A stretch of DNA of 64,000 bases from Amphirosellinia nigrospora (lineage: Eukaryota > Ascomycota > Sordariomycetes > Xylariales > Xylariaceae). Under the pieces are notes generated by a model. It had not been told where the DNA came from. It made no database searches and saw nothing but the letters and a program-made list of their open reading frames with translations. The position numbers were made by a program, and so were the translations under genes. The DNA lies in the NCBI GenBank assembly GCA_004123355.1, contig SCHM01000003.1:2046001-2110000 (forward strand), written 5' to 3'. Position 1 is the first letter of the stretch; each line of letters starts with the position of its first letter. Below, one piece after another: positions 22,767-34,622 of the stretch.

Positions 22767-25205
22767 TCAGTCGTGTCTGAATCTATATACCTCTCCGGTT
22801 AGGACAGCTAAGCCAATGGTCATGGCAACGCTTATGATGGGCAGGTTGACACGGGCAAACTCGAGCCCACGCACGCGGATATGTTTTCGTGCAAGAATGT
22901 CTCGCCAGAGTAGGCCAGCTAACGAGGCACTAAAAGCGATACTAAAGGCACCATAATTGACGCCAAGTGCCATGGCGTATATCGTCGCCCATTTTGTTCG
23001 GTCTCCTAAAGGTTGCATTCTCCTTCTATGAATTTCTTCCCATGCCTGTATGACTCGTGATAGCAAGATGGTAGTGCCGATATTGGTGCCGGCAAACTAA
23101 AATCCAAACAATATCAGTCCGGTGCTCATTCTCATATTTTGGAGAGGAAACTCACATTGCATAAAATAACAGAAAGGAAACCCATGCCGCCAATTGCTCC
23201 GATAGTGCCTGTCTTGTTCACCAATGGTCCCACCCATAGGCGAAAACAGGTACCCAGCCGTTGGTCACTAGACCTTGTACAAGAATGAACATTTCGAATG
23301 CAAATGGCAATAAAGCGAGTGGGAGATGAGTGAAAACCGCAATGACTGTGGGGAATGTATCCTGCAGCCATCTGTATGCATCCGCACTAATAGACATGAG
23401 GTTCTTGCGCGTCGGCGTTACAAACGCGCGACTCTCAGCTACTACCGTACCTTGGCCGACCTTCCTCTTTCCTTCCTCTATTCCTTCAGTTGACTCCGTG
23501 TCTGTTCGTCTCTGTGAATCGATAGCTGTTACCTCAAGAGGAGGAGCGTCCTTTTCCTGAGGAGGAATTGGTGAATCCGATGACGGGTGGTGATCGTGAA
23601 CCTGTTCCTCAAACCGCCTTTGAGAATTCACAATACAACTGTTCTCATTGTTTGGGCCCGAGGATGCTTTGGCAGTGAGTTGCTCCGACTGTATGGCAGA
23701 TGAGGAACTAGATTCCACGTTTTTGCCTGTGAGATGGTTCATCTTCTCATCTGACAATTTGAGTTGGCCATTTTTCTCATCGTAATCACCACGACTGTTC
23801 GTATCTGGTATCTCAGGTATCCTTTCAAGTGATGTTGCAGTATCATCGGCTTGTTCAAGAGCTCCCGCCTCTGCAGCCAGTTGCCGTCTCTTTCTTTCCG
23901 CGGCTTCGGCAACTTGTTGCCTTCCGTCACGAGCTATCTTACGTGTCTCTTCCCGATGAATCCACCCCCAAACCAGATCAAATGTGAGCATAACCGTCGC
24001 AGCTGGCAAGGTAACGTAAAAGACACGAGTCTCCTTATTATGACTTGACTGGACCTCATTGAGCACGAGAATGGTGATTAGCGTAGCAGCCATGATAACC
24101 CCCCAAATGCAGCGCCGGCTTTATCAAGAAAAGGGTTCATAATCTCCTCAAGGGATAACTGCTCATTGTTGGCAAGCTCTCTCTCTTCTTCACCTGCAGC
24201 GCCTCGGCCGTATGGAATATTTGGGTTCACCGGCTTTCTGGCCCTCGCCTCCTCGTCAAGTTCGTGCATTTTGATAGAGCTCGGAATGAGAGACTCGTTT
24301 GCGAAAACAATATAGAGTAGGAACGGGAATAGGACAATGGCGGTAATGACTACCGGGACGACCATATCCCTAGTATAATCAAGGAATTTGATTTTGAACG
24401 CCCCAGCAAGCACGAGATTCGTCGGATTTGACGACACAAGAATAGCTGAGGCGATATTGGCGACGGCAAACTGGGTATGGATCCATGCTCGAGGATGGAC
24501 AATATTGCTTGATACGCGGGTCATGTATGCCAGAAATGCAGTACCGGATAAGATGATCGGGTCATTTCCAATGAAACTCCCCAAACCAAAGAAAAATGCA
24601 TAGAGGAAGAAGAACAGGCGGTGTCCCACTTTGCCGCCTAATTGGAGGACTTTAAAGGCGAGATATCTGATGAGGCCAGACGCGTCGATCGATATAGCAA
24701 TATAGGCGAGTGAGAAAAAAAAGAGTAAGATATCATAGGGCACGATGTTGTCGGAGCCAGCGATGCCACCCTTCACTTCTTCGCGACCAATGGCGCCGAT
24801 AGCCAGCAAGAAGAGATCTGCTATAAGCGGACCTGTGACGAAGTTGACAGGAAAGTGAAACCATACATATGGCTTAACAAGACCGTTGTCCCAATTAACT
24901 TCATCAATCGAGCCAGGATTAGTCTTCCTCCTATCATAATGCTGCCTAGCAGGTATTATACGCAGGAATACCAGACTTTTTACTCCAGCCGCATATAACC
25001 CGAGAGGCACGGGAATATGAATATGAGTTGGAAAGAGCACGGTGATATCTGAGATAGTAAGCTAGGGTACTGTACGGGATACTAAACATAACGGATGTTA
25101 ATTGCGCTACATACTGGCTATGACGAAAACCACGAGCATCAATATTGACCGCCAATGCCTTATTTTCGTGGTATCAAGGTCGACTGAATCATCGGTGGTA
25201 GCCAT
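22767..25205 (-). CDS. ArsB/citrate-type (ion transporter superfamily) membrane transporter
   Basis: A multi-pass transporter of the arsenite/citrate (ArsB/CitM-like) fold. The start MATTDDSVDLDTTKIRHW at 25205 leads into helix SILMLVVFVIA. An intron at about 25040-25113 joins ANITVLFPTHIHIPVPLG. Family signatures are FFFGLGSFIGNDPIILSGTA and the matching ANIASAILVSSNPTNLVLAG, the two re-entrant hairpin regions. A long hydrophilic loop with about 150 charged residues, unusually long, splits the two halves. The second half contains WVPVFAYGWDHW, GAIGGMGFLSVILCN, an intron at about 23095-23154, FAGTNIGTTILLSR, and the end TGEVYRFRHD. Two frame breaks fit single missing bases in a C6 run (24099-24104) and a CC pair (23221-23222). 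The substrate could be arsenite, a dicarboxylate or another anion; the sequence alone does not decide. Confidence 0.8.
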
Positions 25206-26879
25206 GATGCAGAAGGGCGAAATGAAGGCTGGTCAAGTCTCAATTGCCGCAAACCTCAACGCCCTCGTTCGAGCATGGCGGGGTTATACTTTTCGTAGAG
25301 GGAGCTGGGCGTAGATGGAATGTTAATAGAGCTCAAATCTGAACAAGGCATAAGGCAAGGAACCCTATCGGCTTGGGGATCTCGGGGTCTGCGCGATAGA
25401 AACCTCAATCGAATAGGCTGTAGTGAAGCACGTGCGTGACGGCTCCGTCCTCTCTGGGTAAGGCTCGATGGCGATGGCAGTGCCCAGATATACCAAGACA
25501 CTACTGCGTACTAAGATCAATCGTGGTTTGTCGAGCAACAATACGAGTGAAAGGTCGACGAGGCGGGCGGACCGAGGGCAACACCCGAAAATTTGGCCAA
25601 GGGATTTTTGGAGTGTAGCGCAGTCGCAGCAGAGCAAGCAGGACTTACAACCTATTGGCTACCTGTAGGTACAATGATGGATTGTCAACCACTAACCTGG
25701 CAGTGTGGTGGCTGTGCTCTTGGTAGCGGTCAAAGGGATTGGATTTCATTGGATAAGATTAGCCTTGTCTTCCCAATGCTGCAGGCTTCGAGAACGTAGC
25801 ACGAAGCAGTTATCCATTGCCCTGTGCTATGAGGTAATAAGCAACTAAATAAGCCCTATATTGCTAAATCGTTCAGCAGACACATAAATGAACCAGAAGA
25901 TGCGTTTCAGGAAGTGGCAGTACACTCCCGAGGTCCCTAGGTAGACAGGTGCTACATTAAGGTAGTATCGTATAGGTACCTATCTACATAATAAAAGGTC
26001 TCAGCTTCTTTAAATGAGTTTCTGACAATGATGCTGTCCGCCGTCGCGTAGTATACGAATAAGGAATAAGAATTGAACTGCCTGAAGTAGCATTCGGTCA
26101 GTAGGGCTGGTTTAGCGTCATGAAGCGTGGAACTGCGCTTAGCCATTTCCAGAAGCGACGGGGACACCCGACAAGTCGGCCTGCAAGCCAGATCCCCAGG
26201 AATTTAGTGCTGAGATCCACTATAACTTGGCGTCGCAGCATGCTACCCTAGATGGACGGCCAGGCATTGCTTTATTATCACAGCAGCGCCTCAATCCGTT
26301 CAATCTCGATCACAACTCGGGCACGTACACTAGGTACCTAGGTAGAAGAACAGGCCAGTTTCAGCTCGAAGAGAACGTGGCCCGTGGCCCGTGCTTCTGA
26401 CAAATTGAAGTAATGCTCTTCGCCGGTAGTCGTCGTAATTGGCATCTCATCTCGCAGCCCGTAGGACTCGTGATCTGACAGGAGCCTCATCATTCGGTAG
26501 TCTGCACGTCGCCTCCCGAATTCTCTTTCTTATAAACACATTTGCTTCAAGACGAAGCTTCTTCATTTCAAGCTTCTCCCCCTTAGCCGTTTTCTCTGGA
26601 CCTCTTCGTTTTTTCGATCGTGTAAGCTGACCAGAGCGAACGCATCTCGTGGCCAATGAATACACTACCTGAAGGCTCTGTTTCCTGCATATGTTCAATT
26701 GGCGGTCGCCAGATCTCATCCTACATATATTCGTCCGTGGTTCATCTAAGCCTCTCACTCCGCTGTCGCTTCTACATACCCACCTAGCAGCCTGTATCGT
26801 AGTTTGCCATACCTAAAGCAGTCGAGTCTGAGTCTGCCTGGCCCTCTCAACGTACCTCATAGCCTTCTCCTCCGCCTAC
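25206..26879. promoter_or_regulatory. Divergent intergenic region
   Basis: This 1.7-kb region lies between divergent membrane-protein genes and should contain both promoters. TAGGTACCTAGGTAG at 26331-26345 and CCTAGGTA at 25936-25943 belong to the dispersed word family. Open frames here have no recognisable domain. Confidence 0.4.
26335..26345. repeat. TACCTAGGTA-type interspersed word
   Basis: TACCTAGGTAG, preceded by TAGG so that the full word is TAGGTACCTAGGTAG (26331-26345). Confidence 0.65.
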
Positions 26880-29172
26880 ATGCCCCCTCTCACTGCGACT
26901 CCACTTGTGCAGTCTCTAATCGGCCGAGACACCGTCGTCAATGCTTCCAATGCTACTGTTGGCCAGCCTATGACCCAAGTCGTATGTGCCTGGCCCGTCT
27001 CCGGGCAGTACGGCTTTGGCACTCGAATTCTGTGAGCCCATAGCATCGGATCCTAAGCCCACCATTATCAGACCTTTTCTTACCTGCTTCATGTTTAGTT
27101 ACTATGTTCTGGTCGCCACTTGTGTCTTGGCTCGAAGAAAAGAATGGCTGAGAAATGCTTGTCTCGCAGCTGCCCTGCTGCTCCCAGCTGTTACTGCTAT
27201 TCATGCAGTGGTATTAGCAGCAGTACAGTAAGTTACTGGGGATCCTGGAGCGCATATCCACAATGTTTTATCCGAAATACTCCCTCCTCTGAGATGACTT
27301 GCTCTTATCGACTGACCTGAATTCTAGTGTAGACAGTAAGTCCCTATGCTTGGCTATACTGTTTTGTACTTCCTGACATCTGCATCTATAGCTGCAGTTG
27401 ATATGGATATTTATGGCGCTTTTCAAATCTGCTCTATAGGCATATTGGCAGCACCCCTTACAGTCTACAATTCGAAAACTTACTTCAATGATCCCGGGAG
27501 AAATATTATTTTCCTGTGGACAGGTCTACTGCTAGCTGGTAGGTAATAGCCATTTATCTTACTGTGGAACGCTTCTAAATATGATACAGGGATGTTGAGC
27601 TTAACGGTCGAGTTCTTCCGTACCAATCTCATGCCTGTCCCTCTGACGAGGTTGCTGCGTTTGGCAGCGGGACTGCAAACTGCGGTCTTAATTGTGTATT
27701 TGGTGATGGCGGTCCTTTCTCTCCCATTCGCCGGGATCCCACAAATGCACCCGCCGTTATTCCTGTACCAGAGCGTCTCACGTTCAGCGCAGTCACTCTT
27801 CTTGCTGCTGCTAGTTCCATACCCCCTGTTCTTACTCTGGTACGTGGATCTTGACCATATTAATAGTTGTCATCGATTAGTATCATTAACATCACTATTT
27901 ACACACTTCCTTCAAAAATCCATATGCAATAGAAGCTCACTTTTCAACTTTAGGCTAACACTTGGCTTTTCATACAGATATTTACTTGGGAAAAAATCTT
28001 AGAAATCATTGGAAACGACGCTGGCTCAAGAAGAGGTCAACATCAATGAACCAATCGAAGGAACTAATGGAGCCACCCCTAAGATGATAACTGTCATCAA
28101 CGGTGCAATCCGAACTTTCTAAGCAGCATACAGATACCAATTTTCAGCGGCATTGTGTCGTACTCCTCGTCATTGGCGAGATCAACTTTTGGAGCCACAA
28201 GTTATCTTCCAAACTGAGCCCTTCACTAGTGTAGGGCAATGGGCCAATGTTGTGCTACTGCGCTCGTTTTCTCGGCTCATTATTTTATGTCCGAAGTGAG
28301 CGCGAGATTAATGAAAAGGAGAATATAAGCTCCAAGTACTCCCGCAATCTCGAAAGCCCGGGGCGAAATCATACACCACATAGCACCAGAGATCATGAGA
28401 GCATAAAACAGCAGTTTTCCCGGGGACCCCATCCGTAAGAGATACGGACCATGTCACCGATACCAGCAGTATCCATCACGGGATTTTTGAGACTGCGCAG
28501 TCTGAAGAGCCGCGTAGAGATTCCATTCAACTAATACCTATTACGACGAACACAAATCACGACCAGTTCCTCTGTCAATCTCGAATAAACATAGAAACAA
28601 TGTAGCCACCTTGTTGAACAAGTTCGGGGAGTATCTTGGGACACCAGCAGCAGACCGTTACGACAATTCCGTTCGAAGAAGGAAGGGCAGAGTTCCCGCG
28701 ATTCCAGGGGAAGAGGGGCGAGTCGCGGCTTCGAAGAGCTCAAAGATTGGTACAAAAACAGCCACCTACTAGAAGAGGGCGGAAGTGTTATTCCCACATT
28801 ATCGAGAGTCGAGAGCTTCGCGTCCATTCGCACCCCGGATCGTGATGTATCGCCGTCACGATCATCTCGATCGCCATCTCGTTCGAATACAACACCGGCT
28901 AAGCAAACTGAACGTCCGTCTCAAGAGCTTAACAGGGTGACAACGTCCCCTGTTGCGGGCCCAAGCCAGCGAGTGAGACGAGATACGCTCGATGTACCGA
29001 ATCGTCCGAGGCCAGCGCATCTTCACCTTAGACACGGCTCATCGTCAACTACACACTCTCCAACTATGATTTTGGATACCGCAGGTTCGCCGAAGATTGT
29101 AGTCTCGGCTGAACCGGAAGAATCCTCGCCCACCACACCTACGATGCGTGGTTCATCATTCGGGCCCCCTTA
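26880..29172 (+). CDS. Fungal multi-pass membrane protein with long Ser-rich tail; contains an 8-nt microexon
   Basis: The start MPPLTATPLVQSLIGRD is at 26880. Exon 1 ends at 27031; intron 27032-27098; exon 2 (27099-27227) encodes YYVLVATCVLARRK and a helix LAAALLLPAVTAIHAVVLAA. An 8-nt exon TGTAGACA (27328-27335) then restores the frame into AVDMDIYGAFQICSIGILAA. After intron 27539-27589 come GMLSLTVEFFRTNLMPCP, CGLNCVFGDGGPFSP, and helix LTFSAVTLLAAASSIPPVL. Beyond an intron near 27840-27978 the coherent protein continues (GAIRTF, IPIFSGIVSYSS, GQWANVV, MSEVSARLMKRR) but changes frame several times. The tail (NKFGEYLGTPAADRYDN, GFEELKDWYKNSHLLEEGG, VIPTLSRVESFASIRTPDRD) is rich in Ser, Pro and Arg and ends MRGSSFGPP. 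Breaks near 27634 fit a missing C. The family is ascomycete-specific with no assigned role; joining the tail to the membrane part is inference. Confidence 0.6.
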
Positions 29173-29907
29173 AATTATCAGCCTCTGGGAATGAGTACGG
29201 GCAGCGGATTGGCTTGAGCGTATTCCCTCCACTAATCCCTATGTGCTTCATAATTCCGATTGCGGTATTTTATGAAAGAACTTACCTACAAATCTCGAAC
29301 GAACCATTGCATTATATGCGCTGGATCTAAGCGCATAGCTTAACTTTACTAGAACTCTATTTATCCATGTGGGATTGTCGCCCGCATCGCGATATGTATA
29401 TTATATATCAAATTACCACAACGTTACGACTTCCCACAGGACTTGAGCACGAGTCACTTATAGTAGTATGTCACAAACTCCCAACCTCACTTACAAACAT
29501 GCTCTAACATGCACATAGAGAGACTCTTAGCATTTCATTTATCGGTACCTTTGCCATATGAATATATCGCAAACGGAAAAACTACAGTTAATGAGCGACG
29601 ACACGACTTGCAGTTGAAAATCATGCATTTAATAAACTCATGGAACCAAAAATTTAGAAACGACTTTAAGGGCACATCAGAGGTTTTGCATAATACCCCA
29701 TATTTACTTGGAATGCATTTGGTACATATAAAGCGGCGATATATGAGGAATTCGGGATATACATGTCACCATAGAAGGCGTTGATGGGAATAGATATAAA
29801 CATTGGTATATCGTTTGAACATCCTTCTTGATTAAGCGCTATCACACCACTGAATGAGCAAATGAGCAGTAGTCTCATTTCGAATATTGACATACAGCCT
29901 CCTCGCT
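29173..29907. terminator. Convergent 3' region
   Basis: This 735-bp AT-rich stretch lies between the ends of the membrane-protein gene and pex11. It contains no recognised gene; the open frames at 29509-29784 (+) and 29666-29893 (-) overlap each other and lack domains. Confidence 0.4.
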
Positions 29908-31059
29908 TTACTTCTTACTAGCAGCGACCTCCCGCCCACATCGAGCCCATATGTCCATGCTCGTCAACACCGTCGTGGTGAACATAGCCAACCCGACCGT
30001 GCCGGTGCTGACCGGCACCCAGCCCACCACGCTCCCGGGCAGCGTGATATCAAGGGCATCGGACACGACGCGGCGGCCAAGGTTAGAGATCTGAGCACGC
30101 GCCTCTCGGTTCCGAACGATCTGCTCCTCTTGCGAAGCCTTACCGCCCGTCTTCTCATCCGTACTCCCCTTCTTCCCCTCAGCAGCCACAGGCTCAGACG
30201 CCAGAGACATCACATCGGCAATCCTCACCACCCCAGCCAGAGCGCCACAAACAAGGGAGAACAGCCAAAAGCGCTGTCCCTCGACCGCCACAGCGCGCTC
30301 GAGCTCGGGTCCTAGGATGGCGAACCCAGGGATACCCTGCACGTCGACGATCGTCGAGGCTTCGAGGAGGAGATACATGCCATTGAAGGTGCGGCCAAAG
30401 AGATCGATCCAGAGCGCCAGATTATCCCTCTCACCCTTCTTCTCGCTTTTCCCTTTCTCTTTGCCCTTGGCGGTAGATGGGGGCGGGAGGGACCCGTAGA
30501 TCTTCTGCGCCGCGAGGAAAGATTCCAGGAACCGGAAGAGGCGGAAATACCGTCTCGCGAGGGCGAGCTTGATTTCGAGCCCCAGCAGAACTGCGAGTGT
30601 GGTTGTTGGGCTTGGGCCCTTGCTCGATGCCGAGGTTGGGAGGTAGGAGAGTAGGATGAGTAGGATGTTGAAGGGGATGGTGTATGAGGATAGTATCTGC
30701 GATAGGGCTTGGAAGAGCCGGAAGGTTCTTTCGAGGCCGGCTTATGGCACGTGTTAGTAGAGGCTTAAATGAATTGATAATTATAAATGAGCGGGTGTTA
30801 GAACGGAACGGTCGGAGCCCTTTCGGTTGGTAATGCTGGGCAGGAGAAAGTTGAGATACGGAGGGGTGAATGAAATAGCTTGGTAATATGATAGCCTTCA
30901 TGGAAGGCGTCTCATCTCATCATATATGGGTTCGACTTTGACTACATCGCTTATCTTCCCTGTTGACATCGGGGTTAAGGAGAGGTGATTCTATAAAATG
31001 GTCTTTCTCGTACCCGCATCGGTCGTGAACCTCACGAACTGCTCAAATGTGTGAGACAT
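29908..31059 (-). CDS. pex11: Peroxisomal biogenesis factor 11 (Pex11), 292 aa, two exons
   Basis: Pex11 is a peroxisomal membrane protein that elongates and divides peroxisomes. Exon 1 (31059-31014) encodes MSHTFEQFVRFTTDA. A 273-nt intron (31013-30741) is followed by exon 2 (30740-29908) beginning AGLERTFRLFQALSQILSS. Visible family segments are LALARRYFRLFRFLESFLAA, then WIDLFGRTFNGMYLLLEA, and a C-terminal hydrophobic region (VGWVPVSTGTVGLAMFTTTV) close to the end AASKK, as in fungal Pex11. Exons sum to 879 nt and remain in frame with no breaks. The large first intron, splitting off only 15 codons, means a simple ORF search misses the true start. The poly-basic stretch GKEKGKSEKKGERD in the middle loop faces the cytosol in the family model. 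Confidence 0.93.
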
Positions 31060-31864
31060 GGTATCGTCGTGTAAATGCTGTGTGTAGATACGGAAGCCCG
31101 GAACTGCCCGAACTGGAGACTGACGGATGGCAGGTCAATTCTCTATACCAAAACAAGTAAAGTACCCCCTTTCAAAAAGCGAAACAAAGTGGAAACATGT
31201 AGTGCCAAAAAAAAAAAAAAACACCAGTAGCCTGGACGATTTGCCTAGGTATAATGGCCGGCAATTCTAATGGTTGATTTGGAGATTGAATATGTGAGTC
31301 CGGTTGTTATCCGGTTCAAAAGCCCCAGTGGGTGGTGGGGTACGTCTCGGCTCCTGAGCGGAGACCGAATATCGAATGGTAGACCCCGATAAGATTTCCT
31401 TGCCCGGAAGAAAAAGCGACCTATGACTATAGAAGGCATTGGCTATACTGTAGGTGAGGAGCTGGCGGCGTTGCTTTGCGAATAACGGGCTGAGACGTGA
31501 AATGAAAGATAACGGGCACTACTACTCGGTTCGCTTTCGCCCATTAATGCCGGCGTGTTCTAATAAAACGTAAGCACTTATATGTGTACTTCGAGCTATC
31601 GTGTCTGATGCTAGCCCAAAATTTTCTATCACCAGATAGAAATCATGACGTACGTCGTTCGAAAGCAATTTGAGGCCCGCAAATAGTCACAGAGTAAGAA
31701 CGGCTCTGGCGACCAATAGGAACATGCTTTCTTGAGGAAACGGCTTCGGTGAATATATACATAGTGACGGGTAGGTTCGGCAAAGTATACAAGGTGGTAT
31801 TATCCCTCTTCTAATCCCCGGGTCTACGCCGATTGTTTTCGTTTGTCTAGATCTTTGAGACTGT
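31060..31864. promoter_or_regulatory. Promoter region of pex11 and 3' end of nuo51
   Basis: This 805-bp stretch separates two minus-strand genes. It includes an A-run at about 31207-31220 and a GCCTAGGTA word near 31242. No coding feature is recognised. Confidence 0.4.
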
Positions 31865-33482
31865 TTATTGACCGGGAGAGATTAGTTTGCCCTCAGCCCG
31901 CGAGCCAGGATGCCATCCACCGCCAAATGCTTGTTGACCACCGTTCTCAGTCGCATACTTCTGCATCCTCGCCTCTAGCTCGGGCCTGAAGTGTCGGATT
32001 AACCCCTGGATAGGCCAGGCAAAGGCTTCGCCAAGAGCTACAATTGATGTTAGTATTACCAAGCACGTTTACCACCACAGATATGAATCTTGACTTACCG
32101 CAAATGGTGTGACCCTCTACCTGCTTTGTGAGTTCTTGTAACATGTCAATCTCTCGTTCACGGCCCTGTCCCTTCTCGAACCGGCTCATGATCTGCTCCG
32201 TCCACTTGCTACCTTCACGACATGGGGTGCATTGACCGCAAGATTCATGGCGGTAGAAATGGGATAACCGAGAGATAGCTCGGACAACGTCGGCACTCTT
32301 ATCGAGAACAATAACGGCTGCAGTGCCCAGACCAGACTGGCTGTCCTTCAACGCGTCGAAATCCATCAATTGGTCATCACAGACATGCTTAGGTAGAATG
32401 GGTGTTGAGGATCCACCAGGAATAATGGCGAGGAGGTTATCCCAGCCGCCCTTGACACCACCACAGTGCTTTTCAATGAGTTCTCGCAGGGGAATACTCA
32501 TTTCCTCCTCAACGGTAGCCGGGTTGTTGACAGCACCCGAGATACCGAAGAGCTTCGTTCCCTGGTTCCGCTCTCGACCAAAGCCAGCGAACCAGTTGCC
32601 TCCTCTTCTGCAAATTGTAGGGGCGACGGCAACAGTCTCGACGTTGGCTACGGTTGAGGGCAACCGAACAGACCGACGGCAGCAGGGAATGGGGGCTTAA
32701 GACGGGGTTTGCCAGGCTTGCCCTCGAGAGACTCGATCAAGGAGGTTTCCTCGCCGCAAACGTAGGCACCAGCACCACGGTGAATATAGACATCGAAGTC
32801 GTAGCCAGAGCCGCAGGCATTCTTTCCGATCAATCCGTCAGCGTAGGCCTCGTTAATGGCGTGCTGGAGGACGGCAGCTTCGTGGATGAACTCGCCGCGG
32901 ATGTAGATGTAGGCAGCAGTCGCATTCATGGCCCGGCCGGCCACGAGACAGCCTTCGATGAGTTTGTGGGGGTCCTTTCGCATGATTTCTCGATCCTTGC
33001 ATGTTCCAGGCTCACCCTCATCGGCGTTGACGACGAGATATCTTGGCTTGGTGTCCTTGTCCCAGTCCTTGAAATTCATGAAAGACTAACCCGGCAGGTA
33101 TATCAGTATGTTTATTCTCCCAATCCCAACGTGGAGAATCGGAAAAACGAACCCATTTAAGACCAGAGGGAAAGCCAGCTCCTCCTCTGCCTCGTAGGCC
33201 CGAGGCCTTGACTTCGCTGATGATCCAGTCGTGACCCTTCAATATGATCTCCTTCGTCTTGTGCCAGTCGCCCATCTTCTTGGCGGACTTGAGGTCGGCG
33301 GGGAAGCGGCCGTAGAGGTTCTGGAAGATACGATCCTGGTCTCGTAGGCCGCCATAGGTGCGCTTCGCGGGGGCGCCATCCTGGACAGTGGCGAACGTTC
33401 GGTTCTGTGAGCCGGCGGGCAGGGCGACTCGCGTCAGGACCTTCGCAGAGGCCGCCGATGGGGCGGTCGTCCTAGACAGCAT
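31865..33482 (-). CDS. nuo51: NADH:ubiquinone oxidoreductase 51-kDa subunit (NDUFV1), complex I
   Basis: The FMN- and NADH-binding subunit of mitochondrial complex I. The start [20 protein letters not shown] at 33482 gives a basic mitochondrial presequence. Then come [16 protein letters not shown], the NADH site [13 protein letters not shown], an intron at about 33074-33140, [18 protein letters not shown] (FMN site), [27 protein letters not shown], and [11 protein letters not shown] with the cysteines of 4Fe-4S cluster N3. After an intron at about 32040-32098 the C-terminus is [20 protein letters not shown] with ISPGQ at the stop. One frame break sits at a C run near 32658 between FGCP and [13 protein letters not shown]: one C is missing against the invariant family sequence. 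As this subunit is needed for respiration, the break is most likely an assembly error. Confidence 0.96.
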
Positions 33483-33964
33483 CGTGATGAAGTGTTTGGC
33501 GCTCAATTGAGCTGGGAGAGTGGAGAGTCCAATGGCAACGGGAGTGTTGTGTAGGTTTTGAATGATGTCGAGTAATGAGGCACTTGAAATCAACGGCTGG
33601 CCAATGGCCGCGCCATCATTGGCCCAGAGCAAGTATTAAGTGGAGCCTTGTGCCCACCGGAGCGAACCGGCCCTGGGCCACTGATATCGTTTTCTGCCTA
33701 CCAGCCTATCAGTGCTGCTTAATTACTTATCAATCCGCTTGTCGGATCCAATCCTGGTTCTTAGCAACAGCAGTTGACGTTGAAGTGCATCACGATTGAT
33801 TAATCCTCTCTTTCCCAACAAACGGCGAAAGTAGTTTGTCAAGCCAGCTGCAATTCCTCGGCGGTCTCAACCACCTCGTCGATGCAGTCAAGAGAATCGA
33901 GGTAGCTATGAGCTCTCCTTCTCTCCTCCGGTAAACACGCGCCTCCGCCTGTGAGCCCGACATC
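33483..33964. promoter_or_regulatory. Shared divergent promoter, nuo51 / dynactin p27
   Basis: This 482-bp spacer separates the start codons of two divergent housekeeping genes and must hold both promoters. No TATA box is obvious; the sequence contains CCAAT on the minus strand (ATTGG near 33590 and 33616). Confidence 0.5.
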
Positions 33965-34622
33965 ATGGCGTCGTCCTCGAGCAAGCGACAATCGGTTCTC
34001 TCGCGGGTCCCGGCCGGTCCTAAGGCCCCAGTCAACTTTTCCTCCTCCATCACCATCGCCGACTCGGCGCAATTGACCGGCCACCATACCATAAACATCA
34101 GTTCTGAATCGGTAGTTCATCCGCGCGCCAAGCTCGACTCCGCTAAGGGTAGAATCACCATCGGACGCAGATGCATAGTGCACGAGAGAACTATGATCGG
34201 AGCAGCTTCGGCCGACCCGACGCCTAGCGAATCGCGTGACGGCGTCGTGATCAGCGACTATGCTACAGTTGAGGTCGGGGCCGTCATTGAGTCGGGTGGT
34301 ACCTTAATCGGCGAAGGGGCCCATGTAGGTGTTGGAAGTCGTGTTGGCAAAGGGGCAAAACTAGGGAAGGTCGGTTGATCACGTTCAAACGAACTAGTTT
34401 TAGCTCGTGGTTAACATATGTGTCCCACAGCATTGCATCCTGACACCGAAGAGTGTGATACGACCTGGCGAAGTGGTTCCGGATTTCACTGTTGTTTACT
34501 CGAACGGCACGAGACGGATGGACAAACGCGGAGTGACAGACTTGAAAAACAAGGCTCAGTCGCGGCAGATTGAGGTTTTGAGGAAATTGATACCCAGCAA
34601 CCCCGCCAAGTTTCAACCATGA
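33965..34622 (+). CDS. Dynactin subunit 6 (p27-like), 198 aa, two exons
   Basis: A left-handed beta-helix protein of the dynactin pointed-end complex, which helps dynein attach to endosomes and nuclei. Exon 1 (33965-34369) runs from MASSSSKRQSVLSRVPAG through hexapeptide-like repeats (ITIADSAQLTG, INISSESVVHPRAKLD, ITIGRRCIVHERTMIG, VVISDYATVEVGAVIES, GTLIGEGAHVGVGSRVGKGA). Exon 2 (34431-34622), after a 61-nt intron, encodes KHCILTPKSVIRPGE and then PDFTVVYSNGTRR, the p27 signature, and ends NPAKFQP. The two exons total 597 nt and read through without breaks. The match to p27 rather than p25 rests on the DFTVVY segment and the C-terminal helix (QIEVLRKLIP). Confidence 0.9.
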
